DNA of 5,252 nt from Candidatus Kaiserbacteria bacterium (GTDB lineage: Bacteria > Patescibacteriota > Minisyncoccia > Phycocordibacterales > UBA12088), in contig PWVU01000088.1 of assembly GCA_003561715.1 (NCBI GenBank), positions 1 through 5,252 on the forward strand, written 5' to 3'. Every line of letters begins with the position of its first letter. Position 1 is the first letter of the stretch. The translations under genes and the position numbers were made by a program. This document shows, piece by piece, positions 1 to 5,252 of the stretch. The notes beneath the pieces were generated by a model. It saw only the letters and a list, made by a program, of their open reading frames with translations. It made no database searches and had not been told where the DNA came from.

Positions 1-367
1 CCGTATCGTATGTCGGCGTTCTTTCGTCTTCAAAATGCCGCAGGAGTTGCACTACTTTTAAACCGAGTGCGACAGTGTGTTTGCATACGTCGTCGTAGGG
101 GCACGAACAATCTGTGTTGGAAATTGTGTCATTTGAAAGATCGATGCAAATCATTGCTTCGTATTCATCACTTCCTTCTATTAGTCCATACGCTGTCATT
201 TCGCGAACGCGGGTGCTCACTATATACCACTCAAGCACCGCGTCCGCATACAGGTACGCTTCACCGCGTTGATAGATCGCTGGCAATGCCAGCGCCCGCA
301 CCCCGCGTTCGATCCTGTCGGCGCGCGTCTCTTTGTGGTATTGCTGATATGTTCGTTTCCAACTCAT
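1..367 (-). CDS. SWIM zinc-finger protein, N-terminal part (probable SWIM/SNF2-family helicase), truncated by window edge
   Basis: Reading the minus strand from the ATG at 367-365 gives 122 uninterrupted codons to the left edge. An in-frame TAG at 379-377, four codons upstream, makes this the earliest ATG possible. Residues 32-70 contain a YQRGEAY segment and a VREMTAYGLIEGSDEYEA segment, as expected ahead of a SWIM finger. Residues 87-97 are CSCPYDDVCKH, which fits the SWIM zinc-binding pattern C-x-C-x(n)-C-x-H with ligands C87, C89, C95 and H97. SWIM domains bind DNA or protein and in bacteria commonly sit at the N terminus of SNF2-type DEAD/DEAH ATPases. That the missing part is such a helicase is inference; no helicase motif is visible here. 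A stand-alone SWIM protein is the alternative. No Shine-Dalgarno is seen. A weak -10-like TAGCAT (379-374) ends six bases before the ATG. The gene is divergent from the C39-like peptidase at 623. Confidence 0.85.
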   Translation of the reverse strand, partial: MSWKRTYQQYHKETRADRIERGVRALALPAIYQRGEAYLYADAVLEWYIVSTRVREMTAYGLIEGSDEYEAMICIDLSNDTISNTDCSCPYDDVCKHTVALGLKVVQLLRHFEDERTPTYDT

Positions 368-416
368 GTGCGTATGCTATGTACTCCGTGCTTCGAAGTG
401 GGTATTAGGGCTTTCA

Positions 417-554
417 TCACACTAGGTGCGTTGCGCTCAATCTCGCCACCAGGTCATTAAACAGCACTCGAAAGTCTCGTGCAAACATCCGGATATGAGC
501 ATCAAATGCATAGTTGGATGTGCATTTTTCATCGCGTATTGCCTTGATGATCAC
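417..554 (-). CDS. Possible 45-residue small protein or degraded gene remnant
   Basis: The minus-strand frame is open from 626 to a TGA at 419-417 and reads like protein rather than random sequence. It has mixed charged and hydrophobic residues, including an amphipathic stretch IRMFARDFRVLFNDLVARL near the C terminus. No ATG lies at its beginning; the first usual start is GTG at 554-552, giving 45 residues, and the only ATG is at codon 23. The open frame continues upstream of the GTG to 626 with equally plausible residues (for example TAAHILERTTYGAYQRQ), which suggests a gene that lost its 5' end or an unusual start. It ends 49 bases before the SWIM gene on the same strand. I do not recognise the family. 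The plus-strand open frame at 426-626 uses the same codon triplets in antisense and is cysteine-rich, so the minus reading is the better one. It could still be chance. Confidence 0.3.
   Translation of the reverse strand: MIIKAIRDEKCTSNYAFDAHIRMFARDFRVLFNDLVARLSATHLV
504..527. repeat. Short inverted repeat, 7-bp arms
   Basis: AAATGCA at 504-510 and TGCATTT at 521-527 are perfect inverted arms around a 10-base loop, and the right arm continues into a run of five T (525-529). This could be a weak terminator-like hairpin on the plus strand or an operator in the divergent spacer. It is AT-rich and lies inside the possible small minus-strand gene, so chance is a fair explanation. Confidence 0.2.
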
Positions 555-556
555 CT

Positions 557-572
557 GGCGCTGATATGCGCC
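557..572. repeat. Short GC-rich hairpin, 5-bp stem
   Basis: GGCGC (557-561) and GCGCC (568-572) flank the six-base loop TGATAT. It lies about 50 bases upstream of the peptidase start, between divergent genes, and could be a regulator site. It has no U-tract, so it is not a standard terminator. The short stem makes it weak evidence. Confidence 0.2.
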
Positions 573-607
573 GTATGTAGTGCGCTCAAGTATATGCGCG
601 GCTGTTC

Positions 608-616
608 TGGTATGCT
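608..616 (+). promoter_or_regulatory. Extended -10 promoter element directly before the peptidase start
   Basis: TGGTATGCT matches the extended -10 form TGn-TATnnT (TATGCT agrees with TATAAT at four of six positions). Six bases separate it from the GTG start at 623, so the predicted +1 falls on the first base of the start codon. No convincing -35 box lies 16-18 bases upstream, which extended -10 promoters often tolerate. No Shine-Dalgarno sequence occurs between here and the start. The site is read from sequence; promoter activity is inference. Confidence 0.45.
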
Positions 617-622
617 GGTGGT

Positions 623-1258
623 GTGATCAATTACGAGGTACCGTTTTTCGCCAACACGGCGGACAATACACGCTGTTTTCAAGCGTGTCTGAAAATGGTG
701 CTCGCCTATTTTGAACCTCACGAGGAATACAGCTGGGATCGGCTTGATACCATCTCGGGGAAAGTGGGTGATCGGTGGACCTGGCCGATGGCGAGTATGT
801 TATGGCTTGATGATCGGGGATATAAAGTGACCGACTACACGCTGTTTGATTTTGAGAGATTTGGAGAAGAAGGTGGAGCGTACCTGATCGAATGGTATGG
901 TGAGGAGATGGGGCGGGCACAGATCGCGCACGGTAACATTCCCGGAGAAATGCGATATGCGAAAGAATATGTGCGGCGGGCGACCATACACAAGACTCTG
1001 CCGACGACGAAAGACGTACGAGCTGAGCTTGCGCGAGGCGCTTTGGTCATGTGCGGACTTAATGCATATGCGCTCGATGATGAGGTCGGGTATGAAGGTC
1101 ACGCGATATTGGTAAAAGGTTTTGATGCGCATACGTTGCTATTGCATGACCCGGGTTCGCCCCCGCACGCAAACAGAGTCGTGGACGACGCTCGGTTTGA
1201 GCGTGCGTGGGGATATCCCACCGCTTCCGCACAATTCATGCTGGTAATACAAAAATGA
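623..1258 (+). CDS. C39-like (papain-fold) cysteine peptidase family protein, cytosolic
   Basis: This 211-residue protein resembles the peptidase C39-like family: an N-terminal VPFFANTADNTRCFQACLKM segment and a C-terminal GHAILVKGFDAHTLLLHDPG segment. The likely catalytic residues are C18, H160 and D176. C18 rather than C22 is chosen because the spacing C-x5-K-M matches the family's C-G-P-A-S-L-K-M pattern. The usual oxyanion glutamine a few residues before the cysteine is not evident; that stretch reads N-T-A-D-N-T. There is no signal peptide, membrane segment or ABC-transporter fusion, so it is not a bacteriocin exporter and probably acts in the cytoplasm. Substrate is unknown. The start is GTG at 623; the frame is closed upstream by TAG at 578-580 and no ATG lies between. 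The next gene follows after 42 bases on the same strand and may be cotranscribed. Fold assignment is fairly secure; proteolytic activity is not shown. Confidence 0.75.
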   Translation: MINYEVPFFANTADNTRCFQACLKMVLAYFEPHEEYSWDRLDTISGKVGDRWTWPMASMLWLDDRGYKVTDYTLFDFERFGEEGGAYLIEWYGEEMGRAQIAHGNIPGEMRYAKEYVRRATIHKTLPTTKDVRAELARGALVMCGLNAYALDDEVGYEGHAILVKGFDAHTLLLHDPGSPPHANRVVDDARFERAWGYPTASAQFMLVIQK

Positions 1259-1300
1259 TTAAAACGTATCACCTCGACACTCCTTACGCCATACGCTACC

Positions 1301-1858
1301 ATGAAGTGCATGTTCAAATATGTCGTGGTTGCGGTTGTGGTATGTACGGTCGGTGCGATAGCGCTGTTGTTTGTGTTCTCGGGTATAACGCTGGATCAGC
1401 CATCAGGTCAGTCGTCGGTCATGAGTGGAGATACTGTGCAGGGTGCGGGTGAGTCGGTGCGTCGTTCCGCATTTCCCATCCCGCACGGCGAGTGTACCGC
1501 CGAAGGGCAGACCGAGCAGGGTGCATCGTATGTCGCAACTCTGTATTTCGATCAAGAAGCCGAGCGACCTCGCGCGCGGTTTGAAATGGCGCTTCAGGCA
1601 GATCAGGCACAAAGGGTCGGTCGCACGGTGGTGCTCGATCCACAATGGCGCGTGTATGCATTTGATGATGGAGTTGATGGTGTGCGTACCGATGATGTAC
1701 GGGGTTTGTATGAGAATGGCGAAACCCTTATAGCCGCGCTGCAACACGGCTACCACCTGATGTGGGGAGGCGATCTCCCATCTAATTGGTCGTGTGAGAC
1801 ATGGAGCGTAGATGAGACGGCGTTTGAAGTACCCGATATCGGTATTATTGCAGAGTAG
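1301..1858 (+). CDS. Membrane-anchored extracytoplasmic protein of unknown function
   Basis: The 185-residue product begins with a short basic end (MKCMFKY) and a hydrophobic segment at about residues 8-28, predicted to be a signal anchor or uncleaved signal peptide. A low-complexity Ser/Gly/Gln linker (about 33-55) leads to a soluble domain. That domain has two cysteines, C65 (HGECTAEG) and C165 (NWSCETWSVDETAFEVP), placed to form a disulfide outside the membrane. The closing pattern C-x-x-W-S-V-D-x-x-x-F-x-x-P resembles small secreted proteins I associate with Parcubacteria, which also carry a central segment like the one here at 112-132 (LDPQWRVYAFDDG). No lipobox is present: C15 is preceded by valines. 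An alternative start is the ATG at 1310 (M4). It lies 42 bases after the peptidase gene on the same strand and ends 61 bases from the convergent kinase. Function unknown; no enzyme motif recognised. Confidence 0.7.
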   Translation: MKCMFKYVVVAVVVCTVGAIALLFVFSGITLDQPSGQSSVMSGDTVQGAGESVRRSAFPIPHGECTAEGQTEQGASYVATLYFDQEAERPRARFEMALQADQAQRVGRTVVLDPQWRVYAFDDGVDGVRTDDVRGLYENGETLIAALQHGYHLMWGGDLPSNWSCETWSVDETAFEVPDIGIIAE

Positions 1859-1872
1859 TTTCCAAGCGGCAG

Positions 1873-1898
1873 AACCTTAAGGTCTGTGTGACCTGGTT
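1873..1898. terminator. Imperfect hairpin between convergent genes, possible bidirectional terminator
   Basis: AGGTC (1880-1884) pairs with GACCT (1890-1894) around a TGTGT loop, and AACC (1873-1876) pairs with GGTT (1895-1898) outside it, leaving TTA bulged on the left. It sits in the 61-base gap between the two convergent stop codons, where a shared terminator would be expected. No T-run follows on either strand, so intrinsic termination is uncertain. The left half also contains the perfect 10-base palindrome ACCTTAAGGT (1874-1883). Confidence 0.35.
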
Positions 1899-1919
1899 GA
1901 TACGATCGCGTTCCCGCAT

Positions 1920-3191
1920 TCAGTGCTGTGCGGCGTCTTTCGCGTTGGCGGGCTCTTCGGTGAGAGGTAACCGCAGGGTAAATGTAGTGCCTTGTTTTAC
2001 TACGCTCGTGAAGGTAATGTCGCCGCCATGATCACGCACAATACGTCGTGCAAGGTAGAGACCGAGTCCTGTACCGGTGCGCTGGGCGCGCGCATTCTCG
2101 GCGCGAAAAAATTTGGTGAATATTTTTTTCTGTTCTTCAGGTGGAATGCCGATACCGTGGTCGGTAATGCTCATGACAACCATGCGGTCTCGAATGACCG
2201 CTTGTACATTGACCCGAGAATGTTCTTCAGAATATTTGATCGCGTTGCTGATAAGGTTGCTGATGACCCAACGTATTTTTTCCTTATCGGCATGCACCAG
2301 AAATACATCGGAAAAAGTGGTGGTACGGACGGTCACGTTGCGATGCTGGGCGGTACTGCGCAACGCAGTCGTCACTTCTTCCAAAAGCTTGCCAAGATCA
2401 AATGACGCTTTGGTATAGCGCATGCGCTGTTCCTCCAGATGTGCCAATTGAAGCAGTTCTTTGATCAGTGAGTTCATGTCAAAGGACTGCGCCGTGATCG
2501 CCGCGATATACTCATGAATATTTTTGGTAAGGCATGATGGCGAAAGGGCGTGTTCCAGTGATTCAGTCGTCCAGGTTATGGCGGTGAGCGGATCTTGAAG
2601 CTGGTGTGCGGCAAGCGAGACGAATTCTGTTTTGGCGCGACTCAGCTCTTTGAGGCGCACGTTATTGGCGGCAAGGGTTGCGTTCGCTTCAGTGAGTTCC
2701 GCGGTGCGTGCGGCGATGCGCTCTTCGAGTACTGCGTTGATCTCGCGCAGTTCGCGGGTGCGCTGAAGCACGCGTTCCTCAAGTTCGCTTCGGGTAAAGT
2801 CGCGTATTTTTTCTTTTTCCAGATAGCCGTCTGGAATGACATCAAGGAGCGGACGATAATGCGTGTACTCAAGATCGCCATCCAACTGCTTGGTAAAGAT
2901 ATCGAGAAGAAGACGTTCGGTGTAGTCACTCCCAAAACTTTCCGCAAGGAGGTCAATAAGTGCGGTAAGCGCTCGGCGCGCAACGCGTGGGTCTTCGGTG
3001 CGTATGCGCGGTGCGGTAAGATCGTTCAGATCAAGCTCTTCTGCGTGTATGTGTTGCCGTAGTGCCTGTCGCGTAAGTACTTCACCCAGTGTTTCCGAAA
3101 CACGGGTGATGAGTGTTTGGATGTACGCCGTGCGCACGCTGAACGTGGTGCCGAGCGGCGGGCTCTTGTGGATTTTGCCAGTCCTTGTCAT
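1920..3191 (-). CDS. Soluble sensor histidine kinase (HisKA plus HATPase_c)
   Basis: This 423-residue two-component kinase would autophosphorylate on His and pass the phosphate to a response regulator not in this window. There is no membrane segment. Residues 1-125 form a helical N-terminal region I do not recognise, with no identifiable PAS or GAF domain. Residues about 125-188 are a charged coiled coil containing an 18-residue tandem repeat (137-154 and 155-172). The H-box is KTEFVSLAAHQLQDPLTAI with phospho-acceptor H196. The ATPase domain shows the N-box (N312, N316 in SNLISNAIKYS), G1 box (D344, G346, G348 in DHGIGIPP), F-box (KIFTKFF, 357-362) and G2 box (GTGLGLYLA, 373-381). Q199-D200 replaces the usual R-T/N before P201. 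The ATG at 3191 lacks a Shine-Dalgarno. The gene lies 34 bases downstream of the small membrane protein on the same strand and is probably its operon partner. Kinase assignment is secure; the signal sensed is unknown. Confidence 0.92.
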   Translation of the reverse strand: MTRTGKIHKSPPLGTTFSVRTAYIQTLITRVSETLGEVLTRQALRQHIHAEELDLNDLTAPRIRTEDPRVARRALTALIDLLAESFGSDYTERLLLDIFTKQLDGDLEYTHYRPLLDVIPDGYLEKEKIRDFTRSELEERVLQRTRELREINAVLEERIAARTAELTEANATLAANNVRLKELSRAKTEFVSLAAHQLQDPLTAITWTTESLEHALSPSCLTKNIHEYIAAITAQSFDMNSLIKELLQLAHLEEQRMRYTKASFDLGKLLEEVTTALRSTAQHRNVTVRTTTFSDVFLVHADKEKIRWVISNLISNAIKYSEEHSRVNVQAVIRDRMVVMSITDHGIGIPPEEQKKIFTKFFRAENARAQRTGTGLGLYLARRIVRDHGGDITFTSVVKQGTTFTLRLPLTEEPANAKDAAQH

Positions 3192-3225
3192 GGTCAGACG
3201 CGTTGCATAATTCTATATGGCAACG

Positions 3226-3585
3226 CTATGTATAGTAGCGCACGGCGATACGATAGAACGAATAGGCGGCACCGATGAAGAAGAACATGCCGATCGTTGT
3301 CAGTAGGCTTTGCAGTTCGCGCACCAGCTCGGCGGAAAGCAGAAAAGGCGTAGCGCCAACTTTTGAGAATGCAACCGTTAAAAACAGAGAGCCCACTACA
3401 AAAATGACCCCGAAGAGCACAAGATCAAGCGTCTTGCCGATCGCTCCCTCAGAGAAGGTCTTGCGCGCGCCGAGCACAAAGATGATGGCAATAATGCCGA
3501 TCAAAATACCCACCACCTCGGTGAAAAGAAAGAATATATCCCACCATGAGGTCGATTCAATACCCAGTTCGTATGGTTGCATCAT
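3226..3585 (-). CDS. Small integral membrane protein with three predicted membrane segments
   Basis: From the ATG at 3585 this is a 119-residue protein with hydrophobic segments at about 17-39, 53-74 and 94-111. They are separated by a basic/acidic loop (ARKTFSEGAIGKT, 40-52) and a longer loop (75-93) carrying charged residues (AELVRELQ). No enzyme motif or cysteine pair is visible. A second ATG follows immediately (3582), and a TTG at 3603 would add six residues (125 in total); the ATG is preferred because the added residues are not hydrophobic or conserved-looking. No Shine-Dalgarno precedes either. It is the first gene of a minus-strand pair with the soluble histidine kinase 34 bases downstream. 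It could be the membrane partner or sensor of that kinase, but this rests on position only. Family not recognised. Confidence 0.7.
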   Translation of the reverse strand: MMQPYELGIESTSWWDIFFLFTEVVGILIGIIAIIFVLGARKTFSEGAIGKTLDLVLFGVIFVVGSLFLTVAFSKVGATPFLLSAELVRELQSLLTTIGMFFFIGAAYSFYRIAVRYYT

Positions 3586-3644
3586 AGTGTTTTTAGTGAA
3601 CAACGGATTCTCTTTGCTGTGCGCACTACCGCTTTAGCAGTTGT

Positions 3645-3650
3645 ATCATA
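3645..3650 (-). promoter_or_regulatory. Possible -10 box for the membrane protein/kinase unit
   Basis: On the minus strand the sequence reads TATGAT (3650-3645), five of six matches to TATAAT. No good -35 box lies 16-18 bases upstream (the hexamer there is GAACAT-like). Transcription from it would leave a leader of about 55 bases before the ATG at 3585. Weak evidence, given mainly because the divergent spacer must hold a promoter in this direction. Confidence 0.25.
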
Positions 3651-3703
3651 GACACGTGTTGCGCACCATGTTCTTTTCCACTCCAGTGCTATTGAAACCT
3701 CTG

Positions 3704-3712
3704 TGGTACACT
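3704..3712 (+). promoter_or_regulatory. Possible extended -10 promoter for transketolase
   Basis: TGGTACACT matches the extended -10 form TGn-TAnnnT and resembles the TGGTATGCT element ahead of the C39-like peptidase. The predicted +1 near 3719 gives a leader of about 27 bases with no Shine-Dalgarno before the ATG at 3746. A TTGAAA at 3692-3697 looks like a -35 box but lies only 9 bases upstream. It would instead pair with TACAAG at 3714-3719 at a 16-base spacing, so the exact promoter is undecided. Confidence 0.35.
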
Positions 3713-3745
3713 GTACAAGATTATTCATGTACCAGATTAGTTCAT

Positions 3746-5252
3746 ATGTCCTACGCTCCCACGCCGCTCGATGAACAAGTAATTACCACGATCCGCATGC
3801 TGGCGGTTGATGCGGTCGAGAAAGCCAAGTCGGGCCATCCGGGCTTACCACTCGGTGCCGCACCCATGGCGTACGCCTTGTGGCGACATTTCTATACCCA
3901 TGATCCCGGCGACCCGCAGTGGCTTAATCGCGATCGGTTCATACTTTCGGCGGGCCATGGCTCCATGTTGCAGTACGCCCTCCTGCACCTCTCGGGTTAC
4001 GAGGTCTCGCTTGATGATCTGAAGCAGTTTCGGCAGTATGGCAGTATCACTCCCGGGCATCCCGAGGTGGGGCATACGCCCGGCGTGGAGACCACGACTG
4101 GTCCCTTGGGGCAGGGTTTTGCGACGGGTGTGGGTATGGCGATGGCAGAGCGCTTTTTGGGGCAGGTATACAATACACCGGACCATACGGTCATCGACTA
4201 TCGCACCTACGGCATTGTTTCGGACGGTGACTTGATGGAAGGCGTGGCGAGTGAGGCGGCATCGATTGCGGGCAACCTCAAGCTTGGCAAACTCATATAT
4301 TTGTACGATAGCAACCGCATCACGATCGAAGGTTCGACCGATCTTGCATTCACTGAAGATGTGGGGAAGCGTTTTGAGGCGTACGGGTGGCATGTGCTCA
4401 ATGTGACAGATGGGAATAATGTGGAAGAAGTCGCGCATGCGATCGCCAATGCAAAAGAGGAAACAGAGCGTCCTTCGCTTATCATTGTCCACACGCATAT
4501 TGGTTACGGCAGTCCCAAGCAAGATTCCGAGTCGGTGCACGGCTCACCCTTGGGTGAAGAAGCGCGGAAAGCAACGCGTGCATTTTACCAGTGGCCCGAG
4601 GAAGAGTTCCGTGTGCCGGACGAGGTGTATGCGCATATGCGTGACGGACAAGCACGAGGCGCTGAGGCGCGATCGGTGTGGCGGGAGCGATTTGCCGGGT
4701 ATGAAGCGGCGCATCCCGACAAGGCACACGAACTCCAATTGCTTGCGCGCGGGGAGTTGCCCGAGGGATGGGATAAGGATCTGCCGGTCTTTACATCTGA
4801 AGTAGGTACGATGGCTACGCGAAGCGCCTCGGAGAATGTAATGCAGATACTGGCACAAAATATCCCTACCTTTATGGGTGGCTCGGCAGATCTCGGCTCA
4901 TCGAACAAGACCATACTCAAAGACAAAGGTGCCTGGACAGGTCTCTCTCAAGAAGAGGCGGGATACAATCAGCATTACGGTGTGCGGGAGCATGGTATGG
5001 CGGCGATCACCAACGGACTTGCCTTGAGTCGTGCGATCATTCCGTACGCGGCAACATTCTTCATCTTTACCGACTATATGCGCGGTGCGATGCGGCTCTC
5101 GGCATTGATGGGCGTGCGCGCGATCTATGTGCTCACCCATGACTCGATCGGGCAAGGCGAAGACGGCGCGACGCACCAACCAATCGAACACTTGGCGAGT
5201 TTTCGCGCAATGCCGAATATCCACGTAATCCGTCCGGCGGATGCAAACGAGA
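3746..5252 (+). CDS. tkt: Transketolase, N-terminal 502 codons, truncated by window edge
   Basis: Transketolase moves two-carbon ketol units between sugar phosphates in the non-oxidative pentose phosphate pathway, using thiamine diphosphate (ThDP) and a divalent metal. The frame is open from ATG 3746 to the right edge, about three quarters of the usual 620-680 residues. The ThDP-binding domain shows SGHPG (H31), SAGHGSML (H71), TTTGPLGQG (116-124), the cofactor motif SDGDLMEG (159-166) with N190 about 30 residues later, and H265 in the VHGSPLG segment. The pyrimidine-binding domain starts near 346 and shows GGSADL (378-383), the catalytic glutamate E415 in YGVREHGM, and DSIGQGEDGATHQP (466-479) with H477. 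The first glycine of the ThDP motif is Ser (SDG rather than GDG), a known variant, so activity is expected. The C-terminal domain lies beyond the window. The ATG has no Shine-Dalgarno; it fits the family's N-terminal length. It is divergent from the membrane protein gene. Confidence 0.97.
   Translation, partial: MSYAPTPLDEQVITTIRMLAVDAVEKAKSGHPGLPLGAAPMAYALWRHFYTHDPGDPQWLNRDRFILSAGHGSMLQYALLHLSGYEVSLDDLKQFRQYGSITPGHPEVGHTPGVETTTGPLGQGFATGVGMAMAERFLGQVYNTPDHTVIDYRTYGIVSDGDLMEGVASEAASIAGNLKLGKLIYLYDSNRITIEGSTDLAFTEDVGKRFEAYGWHVLNVTDGNNVEEVAHAIANAKEETERPSLIIVHTHIGYGSPKQDSESVHGSPLGEEARKATRAFYQWPEEEFRVPDEVYAHMRDGQARGAEARSVWRERFAGYEAAHPDKAHELQLLARGELPEGWDKDLPVFTSEVGTMATRSASENVMQILAQNIPTFMGGSADLGSSNKTILKDKGAWTGLSQEEAGYNQHYGVREHGMAAITNGLALSRAIIPYAATFFIFTDYMRGAMRLSALMGVRAIYVLTHDSIGQGEDGATHQPIEHLASFRAMPNIHVIRPADANE

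Noticed and set aside
10..408. 132-residue plus-strand open frame
   Set aside because: It is antisense to the SWIM gene; its Arg/Cys/His-rich composition has no family character, while the opposite strand has a clear zinc-finger motif.
426..626. 66-residue plus-strand frame overlapping the peptidase start by GTGA
   Set aside because: The overlap looked like translational coupling, but the peptide is cysteine-rich and unlikely. It uses the same triplets as the more plausible minus-strand reading.
1310..1360. Lipoprotein signal peptide in the 1301 gene
   Set aside because: C15 is preceded by V-V-V, without the small residue (G/A/S) required before the lipobox cysteine.
2595..3062. 155-residue plus-strand open frame inside the kinase
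   Set aside because: Antisense shadow of the histidine kinase; no domain or start signal of its own.
3604..3745. Thiamine diphosphate riboswitch ahead of transketolase
   Set aside because: A ThDP enzyme made this worth checking, but the spacer has no CUGAGA core and is short for a THI-box with an expression platform.
3845..4540. 231-residue minus-strand open frame
   Set aside because: It is antisense to transketolase, whose motifs are unmistakable; the long antisense frame follows from GC-rich codon use.
1..5252. CRISPR array, tRNA or rRNA, insertion sequence, attachment site, toxin-antitoxin or defence module
   Set aside because: No spaced direct repeats, cloverleaf-like segments, transposase motifs or paired small toxin-antitoxin genes were found on reading both strands.

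Overview
The window reads as chromosomal DNA of a bacterium with roughly 50% GC, most likely from the Candidate Phyla Radiation (Patescibacteria, Parcubacteria-like). That placement is inferred from gene style: a histidine kinase with an AAHQL-type H-box, a cytosolic C39-like cysteine peptidase, a small secreted protein ending in a C-x-x-W-S-V-D motif, short intergenic gaps, and start codons without a visible Shine-Dalgarno sequence. All complete genes stop at TGA or TAG, and TGG encodes Trp, so the standard code applies. Nothing indicates phage, plasmid, transposon or CRISPR.

Left part (1-622, minus strand). The first 367 bases hold the N-terminal 122 codons of a SWIM zinc-finger protein (C-x-C-x6-C-x-H), which runs off the left edge and is probably the front of a SWIM/SNF2-type helicase. 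Upstream of it, 417-626 on the same strand is open and protein-like but has no ATG at its beginning. It is either a 45-residue small gene or a remnant.

Middle left (608-1858, plus strand). A divergent C39-like cysteine peptidase starts with GTG exactly where an extended -10 element would place the transcription start, so it is a candidate leaderless mRNA. It is followed 42 bases later by a 185-residue protein with an N-terminal membrane anchor and an extracytoplasmic domain with two cysteines.

Middle right (1920-3585, minus strand). A convergent two-gene unit encodes a 119-residue protein with three membrane segments, followed 34 bases downstream by a soluble 423-residue histidine kinase. 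The kinase has an 18-residue tandem repeat in its signalling coiled coil and an altered H-box, HQLQDP. The small membrane protein may supply its membrane link. No response regulator lies in the window.

Right part (3746-5252, plus strand). The first 502 codons of transketolase (tkt) run off the right edge and contain the cofactor and catalytic residues of the first two domains. It is divergent from the membrane protein/kinase unit across about 160 bases.

The genes do not form one obvious pathway. The window is best read as ordinary chromosome with several poorly characterised lineage-typical proteins. The points most worth a second look are the kinase H-box and linker duplication, the possible split receptor, the leaderless-start geometry, and the two coding stretches on the minus strand at the left end.
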